From Fagopyrum homotropicum (Eukaryota; Streptophyta; Magnoliopsida; Caryophyllales; Polygonaceae), in NCBI GenBank assembly GCA_033239125.1, contig BSWB01000001.1:141561981-141625980 (forward strand): a DNA stretch of 64,000 nt, read 5' to 3'. Below are positions 11,901-21,630 of this stretch, one piece after another; positions within the stretch are counted from its first letter, which is position 1; every line of letters begins with the position of its first letter. The position numbers and the translations under genes were made by a program. The notes below the pieces were generated by a model, which saw only the letters and a program-made list of their open reading frames with translations, searched no databases and had not been told where the DNA came from.

Positions 11901-13028
11901 TAGGGGTGTTCATTTACGGATATCCGAAATCAGATATCCGGGAATAAAAAGTTGTGAATATGCTATCCGAATCCGATCCGAAATTTGTCGGATATCCGAT
12001 CCGAGAAGTTTAAACGGATCGGATATCCGACAGCGGATATCCGGTGATCCGGATGCACAAAACCTTTTGTGTAAATATATCAATGATGTTAATTGGTGTT
12101 TGGAGCGGTCTGAGGCAGATTTGGAGCGGTCTGAGTAACAACAAATCAACACAATCAATAACATTCAGGCACCACAAACTGAGTAACAACAAATCAACAC
12201 AATCAATAACATTCAGATTTAGGTTTACAAGGTATAAACTATAAACTGCTAACAACAAATCAAAGATATTGAGGGTCGAAGCCTGCAGGTTGGGATGTGA
12301 GAGAGTTGCAACGAAACATCACAACAAATCACATGTGAGGCTGCGAGTCCTATGAGCGACTGATGGTGAGAGAGTGAGGGAGTCTGAAGACTGAAGGTTG
12401 AAGACGAGAGAGTAGAAGAAGAGGGGCTGAGCAGGCTGAGCCGACGAAGGAGATGAAGGTGTGAGAGAGTTGCACGCTGGAGGTTGAAGACAAGGGGTTG
12501 AGCAGGTTGTGAGCCGACGAAGGAGACGCAGGCGAGAGAGGTTGTGAACTTGTGACTTGTGAGAGATTGAGAGTTGGAGATGACGATTGACAAAGGCGAG
12601 AGAGGTCGACGTGTCGCCGTCGCCCTAAAAGAGTTAGAGAATAGAGAGAATGAGAGACGAGAGTGTCGACTGCTCTCATAGGAAAATTAGGGTTTCTATA
12701 ATAATAAAAAAAAAGAAAATTTTTTTTGGGGAGTTTGCAAGGAGAATTGAACTCCAGACCATCAGGAAAAACAAATAAATCCAGCTCTCCCTCTCACCAA
12801 CTCAACTGGTTGAACACAAGTAATATAATTCTATTAATACTTTATATATACTCGGATAACGGATGTCCGGGTATTAAAAAACAAGATCCGTATCCGATTC
12901 GTGTATCCGGAATTTTTGCCGGATCGGAGCGGATACGGATAGCTTTCCGTCGGATAGTGTAAAACTCAGATATTTCGCAGTCGGATTGTTGGATTATTGG
13001 CAGATCGGATAATTTCTGAACACCCCTA
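11901..13028. mobile_element. Non-autonomous hAT-type DNA transposon (1128 bp)
   Basis: The exact 12-bp terminal inverted repeats TAGGGGTGTTCA / TGAACACCCCTA are flanked by an exact 8-bp target duplication ataaaacc (11893-11900, 13029-13036), which identifies the hAT superfamily. Both subterminal regions are dense in GGATATCCG-like and GGATCGGAT-like motifs, as expected for transposase-binding subterminal repeats. No transposase is encoded. The interior has a 48-bp tandem duplication (about 12131-12216), a pyrimidine-rich stretch on the minus strand (12250-12680) resembling a plant 5' leader with an internal duplicated segment, and a tRNA-like remnant. It lies in the noncoding region between ORF3 and the 3' LTR of element A. 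Confidence 0.9.
12722..12815 (-). repeat. tRNA-related sequence, possible SINE fragment inside the hAT element
   Basis: On the minus strand, a box-A-like stretch (cagttgagttggtgagag) is followed about 45 nt later by a box-B-like stretch (ggagttcaattctcc). An A-rich tail comes next (plus-strand T run at 12719-12727). This is the layout of a tRNA-derived SINE head with a short tail. No cloverleaf is convincing, and no target duplication was identified, so the call is tentative. Confidence 0.35.
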
Positions 13029-13369
13029 ATAAAACCTTTCAAACATATAAAGATTTCAAAACCAATCTGCAAACAAAATCATCACTGAGGTCATATTCTG
13101 AAAGGAAGCACAAAATCGTTTCAAAAACTGTTTTAGTTAAACCACCTCGGTCGAGATGTTCTAGGTGAACCGAGGTACTTGACCTCGTTTGGCAAGAATC
13201 ACCCCGGTCGAGGTCATAAATTTTTTTTCTTTAACCAGTTTTTGACGTTTTTCTCAATCAAATAACTTGTATGCATGCATATAATCTCAGATAAACACAT
13301 AGAGCATAAGAAAAATCATAAATATCCAAACCGAGTCATACAAGCATACATAATGTCAAATAATACACA

Positions 13370-13405
13370 TAAATACCCCATACTTGGGACACATTGTCCC
13401 AATGG
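13370..13405 (-). other. Second PPT-like module downstream of ORF3 in element A
   Basis: The minus strand reads a small hairpin (gggacaatgtgtccc) followed by aagtatggggtattt, the same purine core as at the LTR border. It is the homologue of the modules at 42366-42415 (B) and 54086-54125 (D). Confidence 0.5.
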
Positions 13406-13605
13406 GTCAAAATAAGTCTAAAACAAGAGAACTCACCGGACATAAGCAGAGTTGCATAATAAATAAAGAAAAGAAATCCCTGCAAGCTCTAGTCCTGATT
13501 TGCTGCTGGTGGTGGTGGATATGGCACGTACGGATGCTGGGATGGGTCAAAAGGATATCCCATCGTGTGCTGGAACTACATCTCCATCATCCGGCGTTGG
13601 TAGTG

Positions 13606-14811
13606 CTAGCTCTTCAGCATTTGATGTGTCCAAGCTTCCATCCCTCGGCGCTGGTCATCAAAACGCTTACTGATATCAACTGTCAGGGTAGCGTACGAGT
13701 TGATCATCTGGTCGGTGAAGTCATCAATCCTCTGATGTGCTACTGAATCTCTGAATCTGCGGCGGCAGGATCTGCGCTGGGATGGTGGTGGTGGTGGTAC
13801 TGCCTCCTCCTCTATAGCCTCGTCGTCTAAATCGACAACTGGCATACTGGGACCGGCTGTATCTGTCCTTGTCTCCATGGCAGCACCGCCATCGTCATCC
13901 TCATCCTCCTCTTGTACCTGAGCTGCTGCATCTCTAGCGTTCTCAATATAAGGTGTCCATGCAGTGGACCAGTACTGAGGGTCGTAGACTGAGAACTGAG
14001 CCGACCACCTAATACCCTGAGGGGCAGTCTGCTCCCAAGGCATCGCCACATACGGCGTAGTGAGTCCACGAGGAACTAGAATCCTCCTGGTGATCATCTT
14101 CTGCAGACCTAGCGGCTTGACAGCCGCCACCAATGTACAAGCGCTCAGATCCAACCCCATCATTGTCGCTATATGAGTCACTAAGCCGCCACAACAGATA
14201 TCTCCCTTCCCCTTGGCCTTGATCCGGTGCAGATCCTCAGCTAGCATCGCCCCAAAATCAGGCACTCCCCTGGTCACCATACAAAATAGGCTCAGTAGCT
14301 CCCCTTGTCTAATCTTCTGGGGCGTCCCAGTATGCGCCAGAAGGGTCTCGTTGAAGATCCGGTGGGCTAGTCTAAAAGCAAGGTGGAAGATAATCCTCTC
14401 CCTGGAGTCTCCAAGTCTCCATCTGTCAGCATACTCAACAACATGAGCAATCTGACCCCAAAACTGTCGAGCTACGACTCGAGAAGGGAAGTCGGGAACT
14501 GTAGGGGTCGGAAAGCCGAAGATGTCTCTCCACTGGTCCATAGGAACTAAGTAGTTCCGGTTCAGCAACCGGTACTTGATGGCTCTCTCCTCAGGCAAGT
14601 GAGTCACAAAACTCACAAACTCCAAAGTGGGCTCGAGGTAGGTTGAAGCTCTAATCTCCGTGAACTGCTCCAGCCCTACCATAGATATCATCCTCCTAAG
14701 ATCATCAGCCATGTGGAGGCAATCAAAAACGGAGATATCGAGAAACCGCGGTGCAATCACCGGGCGCGTGCAGATGCGGTCATAGTTAGCCTGGTGACAC
14801 TCATGTATCAC
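13606..14811 (-). CDS. Athila-type third ORF of element A
   Basis: An uninterrupted 401-codon frame is homologous to the third ORFs of elements B and D. It shares the ordered landmarks (I)xPRxL, a VSF/KYRLLNRNY block, DIFGF, TPQKIR, GLVTHIA, LGLQ-MITR and AMPWE. It resembles the Athila/Arabidopsis retrotransposon ORF-1 family by eye; the position after integrase is where env-like ORFs are described in Athila, but no signal peptide or membrane span is visible here. The C-terminal third is acidic, then has a Pro run and a basic RRSCRRRF stretch. Homology to the B/D proteins continues upstream through a Ser-rich segment to an in-frame TAG near 14903, so the original start is probably lost. Palindrome clusters flank the gene on both sides. 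Function unknown. Confidence 0.75.
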   Translation of the reverse strand: MIHECHQANYDRICTRPVIAPRFLDISVFDCLHMADDLRRMISMVGLEQFTEIRASTYLEPTLEFVSFVTHLPEERAIKYRLLNRNYLVPMDQWRDIFGFPTPTVPDFPSRVVARQFWGQIAHVVEYADRWRLGDSRERIIFHLAFRLAHRIFNETLLAHTGTPQKIRQGELLSLFCMVTRGVPDFGAMLAEDLHRIKAKGKGDICCGGLVTHIATMMGLDLSACTLVAAVKPLGLQKMITRRILVPRGLTTPYVAMPWEQTAPQGIRWSAQFSVYDPQYWSTAWTPYIENARDAAAQVQEEDEDDDGGAAMETRTDTAGPSMPVVDLDDEAIEEEAVPPPPPSQRRSCRRRFRDSVAHQRIDDFTDQMINSYATLTVDISKRFDDQRRGMEAWTHQMLKS

Positions 14812-14904
14812 CGGAATGGAAGGTCGGGAAGAAGAAGAAGAAGGGGATGATCCATCCCTCAGAACTAACTGGCGATCGGACCTGAACTCATTTTTCTCTT
14901 TCTA

Positions 14905-15500
14905 ACAAATCACCTCGGTTGCTTTGACACATCTCAAGAACACCTCGGCCGAGGCGCAGGTCGACTGGACCGAGGTAGATTGTTGTTCGATTTCAACTCT
15001 CTGAATTCCAGTTTTTTTCCCCCAATTTCACTACAAATTGTTCCTATGGGGTACTTAAGCCTTTTTCAACACAGATCTATGGCAACCAAAGCCACTAATT
15101 TCCGAAATCAGCAAATGAAGAGAAGTTAGGGTTTTTGATTTAATTACCCCAGATTCGGTCGATTGGAAGCGTTTTTGTTGCAGATTCTTGCTTGCAATCG
15201 GTTGCTCTAGCCTTTCCTCGCAGAATCGAAGCAGAAATCGTCGAAAACGAGTGAAAATCGGAGAAACGAGGTGGCTACCGCCGCGGTCGAGAGAGAGAGA
15301 TGGGAGGGAAAGAGAGAAACTATTCCCCTTTTATACCCCTCGCCGATTCTTCTGTCACCTCGGTCGAAATGGTCCCGACCGGACCGAGGTGTCTGGACCG
15401 AGGTGGATCGTTGTCAGCCCTAGTCACCTCGGTTGCTCAAGAATCATCTCGGTCGAGGTGTTGTGACTGCAACCGAGATGTGTCTCAGTAAAACTCCGTC
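14905..15500. promoter_or_regulatory. Palindrome-rich spacer upstream of ORF3 in element A
   Basis: No gene is seen. About ten cctcggtc / gaccgagg half or full sites lie within 600 bp, including cacctcggccgaggcg (14941-14956) and tctcggtcgaggtg (15447-15460). The spacer lies between integrase and the third ORF, where elements B and D carry their own CCACGGCCGTGG clusters. It would form the leader of any ORF3 transcript. Confidence 0.5.
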
Positions 15501-15753
15501 TTCTCAATTTCTCGAACTTCTGTCGTTCCAGTGTTGCTCCTGAGTTGTATTGCTTCCTTAGAAAGTACCTGGTTTCTATCTAGGACGCCAAAAACAAAGC
15601 AAAGCAAAGCAAAAGCAAACTATCTAAAACTAGTCTAGAAAAGGGAAAAGAAAGCAATACCTTGGGTTGCCTCCCAAGAAGCGCTTGATTTAAGGTCGCT
15701 AGCTGGACTGTACGGTATCCCTAGACAAGATATAGTGGTGCAATCTCCTCAAC

Positions 15754-16707
15754 CTAGACTTCCGGTTGGTATTTCTTAAGTCTATGACGATTGACCTTGA
15801 AGCTTCCCCTTGTTTCTCCCCAGATCTCAACTGCACCATAAGGAAAAACATGTTTCACAACGTAAGGTCCTGTCCATCTAGATTTCAACTTACCTGGAAA
15901 GAGGCGAAGGCGGGAGTTGAAGAGTAGAACTAAATCTCCTTCTTTGAACTCCTTAAGAATGATACGCTTGTCATGCCATTTCTTTGTTCTTTCCTTGTAG
16001 ATCTTGGCATTCTCATAAGCGTTCAAACACAGCTCCTCTAGCTCATTGATGTCCAATAGCCGCTTCTCACCGGCTTCCTTAATGTCAAAATTCAACCATT
16101 TGATTGCCCAATACGCCTTGTGTTCTAGCTCAACGGGCAAATGGCAAGACTTCCCATATACCAAATTATAAGGGGTGATACCAATGGGAGTCTTGAATGC
16201 GGTCTTGTAAGCCCAAAGAGCGTCGTACAACTTCGTGGACCAATCCTTCCTCGTCCTAGAGACAGTCTTCTCCAAAATTGCCTTGATTTCTCTATTCGAG
16301 ATCTCGACCTGTCCACTAGTTTGAGGGTGATAAGGGGTTGCTACCTTGTGGGTTATCCCATACTTCGATAGAAGTGCTTTAAACTTCCGGTTGATGAAAT
16401 GTGTCCCTCCATCTCTGATGATAATGCGTGGAGTCCCAAAACGTGGAAAGATATTCCTATTAAAGAACTTCATAACCACCATGGCGTCATTAGTGGGAGA
16501 GGCAATGGCTTCCACCCATCTAGAGACGTAATCGACAGCTAGGAGGATGTAGAGGTTTCCTCCTGATGATGGGAAATGTCCCATGAAGTCAACTCCCCAT
16601 ACATAAAAAATCTCAACTTCCTGGATGTTGTTGAGTGGCATCTCGTTCCTCCTGGATAAGTTCCCTGTTTTTTGGCATGCATCACAAGAAACAAGAAACG
16701 TTTGCAC
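15754..16707 (-). CDS. Integrase of element A (pol C-terminal part)
   Basis: The open frame encodes the C-terminal half of the HHCC zinc finger (CDACQKTG near its start), the D,D-35-E core and a GPY/F-type C-terminal domain. The catalytic Asp residues are in GVDFMGHF and IIRDGGTHF, and the Glu in SGQVEISNREIK. The GPY/F domain reads RWTGPYVVKHVFPYGAVEI. The usual Ser of the second motif is Arg here. The ending VNRHRLKKY is typical of Athila integrases. The first half of the zinc finger lies upstream in another frame (near 16800), so a frameshift separates it. Integrase would act on the cDNA ends in the nucleus. Confidence 0.88.
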   Translation of the reverse strand: MQTFLVSCDACQKTGNLSRRNEMPLNNIQEVEIFYVWGVDFMGHFPSSGGNLYILLAVDYVSRWVEAIASPTNDAMVVMKFFNRNIFPRFGTPRIIIRDGGTHFINRKFKALLSKYGITHKVATPYHPQTSGQVEISNREIKAILEKTVSRTRKDWSTKLYDALWAYKTAFKTPIGITPYNLVYGKSCHLPVELEHKAYWAIKWLNFDIKEAGEKRLLDINELEELCLNAYENAKIYKERTKKWHDKRIILKEFKEGDLVLLFNSRLRLFPGKLKSRWTGPYVVKHVFPYGAVEIWGETRGSFKVNRHRLKKYQPEV

Positions 16708-17199
16708 ATCTTTAAATAATGTAGGCCAAAAGAAACCGGAGCGTAATACCTTAGCGCATGTTTAGTTAGCGCTAGCATGTCCTCCACAAGGAAGTGAGTG
16801 GCAATGCCGTATGACACTAGTAGCTTAATCTTCCGGAATGCATCTTCGAAGTATCCCGTCTGGACCTCTTTTAAACATCAGAGGTTCATCTCAATAGTAG
16901 TAGCGTACATCTTTAAAGAATTTCTTCCTTTGAGCGTACGTCAATCCGGGTGGTATTTCCTTGAAAACAAGATAATTAACAATGTCAGCATACCAAGGTT
17001 CTTTATTATCAAAAGCTTGGTGGAGGAAGTGCTCCACCAACTGTGAATGAGTTTCAGAAAAGGGGGTAAGAAGTTTGTTATTCTCAGTGGACGGCATCTC
17101 GCTTGCGACCTCGGTCAAGGTCCAGAGTGGGTGACCGAGATGCTCTTCAGTCAAGAACACCTCCTTGGTCCAGAAAGTGCCTCGGTCGAGGTACTGCAT
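16708..17199 (-). pseudogene. Linker before integrase, fused by deletion to the protease end
   Basis: Around 17020-16890 the minus strand encodes WYADIVNYLVFKEIPPGLTY and AQRKKFFKDVR, which in B and D lie after RNase H and before the integrase zinc finger. Between this and the protease end there are only about 300 bp, against roughly 1.8 kb in D. The gap is occupied by palindrome sites (gacctcggtcaagg, cctcggtcgaggtac at 17107-17192). The whole RT-RNase H region is therefore deleted. Fragments of the HCHSLPCGGHAS zinc-finger half are displaced into other frames. Confidence 0.7.
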
Positions 17200-18100
17200 C
17201 TAGGACCGAATTGGAGATTCTCTTCTCTTGGATTAGCTTTTCAATCTTAGCTCCTGGATCTTCTTGCAGTGCCTTTAAGCTCCGTATATCTGTATCACAA
17301 AAAACATCTATACCTTCCTCCATTAAGCTAAAACTAATAACTCTTTCAAGTGGATCATTAATAAGGATAGAGCTCACCAATTCTCTTGATTCTTCTTCAC
17401 CATAGATGTTGAAGATATCATCCTCCAGCGGCTCTCCTTTCATTGCAGCAAGCAATGCAAACTCCACTTGATCTCCGCCAATATTAAATTGCAACTTGGC
17501 GTTCTTACAATCCACATTGCAACCCGAAGTTGCTAGAAATGGTCTCCCGAGAATGATAGGGATGGGATAATCTGCGGGAATATCAAGTACAACAAAGTCT
17601 ATAGGTAAGTAGAAGTTACCTAACTTAACCGGAACATCTTCCAAAATGCCCACGGGATGGGTAATGGAGCGGTTCGCCATGTATAACCTTATCTTCACTG
17701 GCTTGGGCTCTCCAAGACCGATCTTTACACATAGCTCCAGCGGGATGATGCTCACGCTGGCTCCTAGATCACACAATGCCTTACAAGTAACATCCCCAAC
17801 TTGAATGGGAATGCAAAATGAGCCGGGATCTCTCAACTTAGGTGGCATCTTCTCCTTCATGATTTGAATGAGCTCCGAGGATTTAGATGTCATCCTTACT
17901 TCACCAAAATCTTCCAGCTTCCTCTTCCTTGATAGAATCTCATTTAAGAACTTCCCATAGGCGGGCATCCCTAGAATAGCATCAAGGAAAGGTATGTTAA
18001 TATGTAATTTATTCATCAAGTCAAGGAACTTACCAAAGTACTTGTCTAGATGTGCTCTGGCCCTTGACTGGGGGAATGGAATATGCAGGAGGTGGGACAT
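17147..18100 (-). CDS. Aspartic protease region of element A
   Basis: The frame begins in the Pro-rich gag-protease linker. It continues through the conserved LHINIPFLDAILGMPAYGKF block to the retropepsin motif ALCDLGASVSIIPL (D-L-G-A in place of D-S/T-G, as in all the Athila copies here). The flap and the second-strand motif IILGRPFLATSG follow. It then runs into palindrome-containing DNA and stops. A frameshift at about 18100-18110 disconnects it from the upstream gag frame. The protease would process the Gag-Pol polyprotein in the particle. Confidence 0.82.
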   Translation of the reverse strand: MSHLLHIPFPQSRARAHLDKYFGKFLDLMNKLHINIPFLDAILGMPAYGKFLNEILSRKRKLEDFGEVRMTSKSSELIQIMKEKMPPKLRDPGSFCIPIQVGDVTCKALCDLGASVSIIPLELCVKIGLGEPKPVKIRLYMANRSITHPVGILEDVPVKLGNFYLPIDFVVLDIPADYPIPIILGRPFLATSGCNVDCKNAKLQFNIGGDQVEFALLAAMKGEPLEDDIFNIYGEEESRELVSSILINDPLERVISFSLMEEGIDVFCDTDIRSLKALQEDPGAKIEKLIQEKRISNSVLDAVPRPRHFLDQGGVLD

Positions 18101-18197
18101 AAACTTCAGTTCTGTCCGTCGCTTTCTGAGACTCCACCTCGGATGGTACCTCGACCGAAGTGTTCTTCGTTTGTACCTGGACCGAGGTGTTCTTCAT

Positions 18198-19751
18198 CTA
18201 CACTAGCATCGACCGAGGCACTGAATCTGCATTTTTCAATCCACTTCTCGTCGTTATTGCCATGATCTTTTCTTTTGGGTTGATCTCTGTCCTTGCTGGG
18301 AGCTTCCCTAGATCTCTTGGCATTTCATTCTCCTTATTAAAGAATTGTTGCTCTAAGGCTTTTTGTGCCTTCGAAAATGAAGTCATGGACGTCTCCATAG
18401 CATTGAGTTTGATCAAGATGGCCTCCAGCACTGCATATTTCTTTTCTGGTTGGGACGAACTTGATCCAGGCTCCTGGCTCTTCAATGGAGTAGAAGTAGA
18501 AGAAGAGGGATTAAAAGAATATTTAGAACTGGAATTAGAATAATGGTTACCAGGATTTTGATTGTTGGATCTCCAATTGTTGCTGTTGGAGCCTCTATTG
18601 TTGTTGTAGTTGTTGTTCCGGGAACCATGATATCCCCCCTCCTCCTTTTTGGTGTGAGCAACCAAAAGGTCCTTCAATTGCTTCACATAATTCTTGAGGG
18701 AGATGTGATGATTATCATTTGATGGAGCTTCCTGGAAGTTAACTCTCTTAACTCCATTTTCAGCTCCTTGGTGGGAGTATTTCTCCATGTGCAAAGCTTG
18801 TTTCTCAATGAACTCCCAAGCTTCATCAATCGGCATGTCCATGAATATGCTGGCGGATAGTAGTTGAAGGTTGAATTGGGTAGCTCCATCCAATCCCTTG
18901 AAATAAATCTCCATCAACTCTATCTTTGGAATCCCATGATGTGGGCAATCCAAAAGAACATCTTTAAATCTCTCCCATGACTTGGACAAACTCTCCTTGT
19001 GCTTCATGATAAATGCATTGATCTTCCCTCTCATTTCAGCGGTTTTAGAGGGGGGAGAGAATTTTTTTAACAACTCCATCGTCATCTCCTCTCAAGTGTT
19101 GATCTTTCCAGGAGGAAGAGACGGATACCAAGTAAGAGCCCTATCTTTCAAAGAAAAGTAAAAAGGCCTTAGCTTGTAATTATTATTTTCCAGCCTTGAA
19201 GGTCTTAAGGTCTCCATCAAAATCTCATAGTTTTGTAAATGTTGATGCGGAGACTCCCTCTCTAAACCTCCAAACTGGCATTGGCGGATCATGGATAGAA
19301 CTTGCGGTCGAAGTTCATAATCATGCTCCGCTGGATCTCCTAGGTTGACTCCTGGACGCCTCACTTGCTGGTTTGGGTCCATCCTCTGCCCTAGGGTCTG
19401 TGGAATACCTGCAAAAAGAACATCTCGGATAGGCATCCGAGGTGGAAGTATCTTGGCCGCAGCAACTGGAGCGGGGTCCTGCCTCGGTCGAGGGTCTGGT
19501 CGATGCAGAATCTGAGCTCGTAACTCAGCCATATCTGGTTTAATCTCCGCAGCTCTGGTGCGAGTTTGCTCCCTCTCGCGCTGCAGTTCTTCCTTATTGA
19601 GGCACAACTGTTCCATCGCCTCCTTCAATTCGGCCTCAAGATCGCGATTGTCTTGGTTGGCCATTTTCGCTTCTTTCAAGCGTCTTTTGTATGTCTTTTC
19701 TGGTTCGGGATCGTAAGGAACGATTTCCTTCCCAGCACGGGTTCTTCGCAT
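18198..19751 (-). pseudogene. gag of element A (one internal stop)
   Basis: The start MRRTRAGKEIVPYDPEPE resembles the gag start of elements B and D. A charged coiled-coil-like region follows, then the retrotransposon gag core (FYFSLKDRALTWYPSLPPGK, SPPSKTAEMRGKINAF, SWERFKDVLLDCPHHGIPK). It ends in an Asn/Ser-rich tail (RNNNYNNNRGSNSNNWRSNN) with no CCHC knuckle. A TGA at 19092-19094 replaces a conserved Trp; the frame is otherwise continuous. It ends at a TAG in a palindrome-rich linker, after which the same frame goes on to VYVPPPAY before shifting to the protease frame. One palindrome (19492-19503) lies inside the coding sequence. Confidence 0.82.
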
Positions 19752-19856
19752 AAACCGAAGAAAAAGAACTTGTGAAAGTCACTCAAGTAGAGTGATTAGT
19801 AGAAACAGGGGCAATTGCCCCAAAAGACTACCTCAACCGGCTCGGTCTAGACCAAG

Positions 19857-19874
19857 TCCCCGGCAACGGCGCCA
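19857..19874 (-). other. Primer binding site (tRNA-Asp) of element A
   Basis: The minus strand reads TGGCGCCGTTGCCGGGGA, an exact 18-nt complement of the 3' end of plant tRNA-Asp. It starts six bases inside the LTR and is the standard Athila primer site. Confidence 0.92.
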
Positions 19875-19880
19875 AAAACT

Positions 19881-21630
19881 TGTTCGATCCAAACGGTGTG
19901 TGCAAGCTTTATTTTATATCCCAAGAAATATGCTTCAACAAGGATGCGAACCCGCAGTTTACGTATCAATTATAGTAAAAGCAAGAATTCCGGGGTGTGG
20001 ATCTCAGGGACTTAGGTGAAACAAAGCAAGTATAGGTAGTCAATGTAACTATTAACCACAAAAGCAATTAAAGCAATCAAAGAGATGATAATAAGGTCAA
20101 TTAAAGGAAATCTGCAAATTCTAGGGATTAAAGCATCTAGTTGTGGTTCCAACTCAAGATCTCAAGATAAGCGGACAAAGCTGAGATTTTGCAAAGGGAA
20201 GGTGTTTCTAAAGTGGAATAGATCACCGGGTAAGTCTCACTACTCACTAATCCCAAACCAAAATCTTCTATCACCGGGTAAGTCTCAAGGTACTAAGGAA
20301 AGGAATTATAATCTCAAATCAACACACCAACTAAAGGAATAGAATCAACCTTTACCGGGTAAGTCTCAGGCTAACTCACAAAGATGGGATGAAGGCACAC
20401 TCAAACCCCAATAAAGGATGAACCTTTATTACCTACACTTATGATCTTGGGTAAACAAACTAAGGAATTACCGGGTAAGTCTCATCCTATGCTTGCATTG
20501 AACCAGGAAAGGTGTAATAAGAATAGGATTTGACAAACTCTAACACTTAACTCTCAGTTTCGGATCAGAAAAGTCACCTCGGTCAGTCAAGTTCCACCCC
20601 GGCCGAGATGTTCATCGACGGAACGAGATGTTCTAGGGTTAAGGATAAAGACTCGAACTTTCAAGGTCCTACTGAATTTAAGATTATTCTATCATTGTTT
20701 TTCCCACAACCTTCAGCCAATCACCCTAGAATCGCACAAGGAAATTAGCCACTCATCATCATTATGAAAGTATTAAATATATGGGAAGAAGGTGAATATT
20801 TGAACACAAAAACCTTAAGAACAAGACTTCAATAACTGAATCAAATATCAAACAAATCAGCGTTCCTTGGATCACAAATCCAACAAGACAATCAAACAAA
20901 AGGGAATCTAAGAGAGTCTTACAAATCCCCTCAAAAGTTATAACAAGCTATGAACTTCCTTCCTTCAATATTCCTTCAAACTTCCAAAAATCCTTCCTAA
21001 CTACAACTTCTTCAATCTCCAAGTATGCGATGATGCTGAATTATGGAAAATCCAGCCCTTTTTATAGGAGAATTATCTTCTAAAGATAATAATATCTTAA
21101 AAAGATATTTTTCTAATAAAATATATCTATATCTCTAAAATAGATCTCCTAAATATATGATCTTCCTTCCGGAAATCCAGCCCAAAAATATAAGATTTCT
21201 CCTTCCAAAAATAAAAGATCTCAGCCAAATAAAATATATCTTGCCGCGTCAAGATATTCGCCTCGGTCGGGGCGCTCCTCTAGATCACCTCGGTCGAGGT
21301 GACACTGTAGCTGATCGAGGTGAATCTCAGCCGAAGGTGAAATCTCTCAAATCTGGTCCAAAGTAAATCTTCTTTGTTAATTCCTTGCTTGCTGAGTTCT
21401 CTTTTAAGCTCCTGAATGTAGCTCCAATGACTCTTTTGCTCCTTAGCTCCATTTCGATCCAAAATGTGCCATTTTACCTATGATTACAACGAAACTTGGT
21501 GTCGACCTCGATTCCTGTAAAGGTCGATAAAACGACAATATAATCACATAATAAACATTCAAACATGCAGATTATTCAAGATAAAACGTCTAAACAAGTC
21601 CCAAAATATAGAGTATAATACATGCTATCA
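19881..21630 (-). repeat. 5' LTR of element A
   Basis: The termini TGTTCGATCC and CATGCTATCA match the other LTR. It carries the same palindrome cluster (cacctcggtcgaggtg at 21286-21301) and TATA-like site. Repeated accgggtaagtctca units also occur (20226, 20274, 20355, 20471), as they do in the left LTR (9549, 9597, 9678, 9795), giving four spaced copies per LTR. Confidence 0.85.

Larger units (their letters stand above)
9203..21630 (-). mobile_element. Athila-like Ty3/gypsy element A, RT/RNase H deleted
   Basis: The LTRs are 9203-10936 and 19881-21630. The 5-bp target duplication is imperfect: tgctt (9198-9202) against tgctc (21631-21635). The uninterrupted site in the sister LTR reads tgctc, so one base changed afterwards. 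On the minus strand the order is 5' LTR, tRNA-Asp PBS, gag, protease, integrase, third ORF, a noncoding region with a hAT insertion, and 3' LTR. The protease is followed directly by the linker that precedes the integrase zinc finger; reverse transcriptase and RNase H are missing. Repeated CACCTCGGTCGAGGTG-like palindromes mark the LTRs, the linkers and both sides of the third ORF. Confidence 0.88.
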
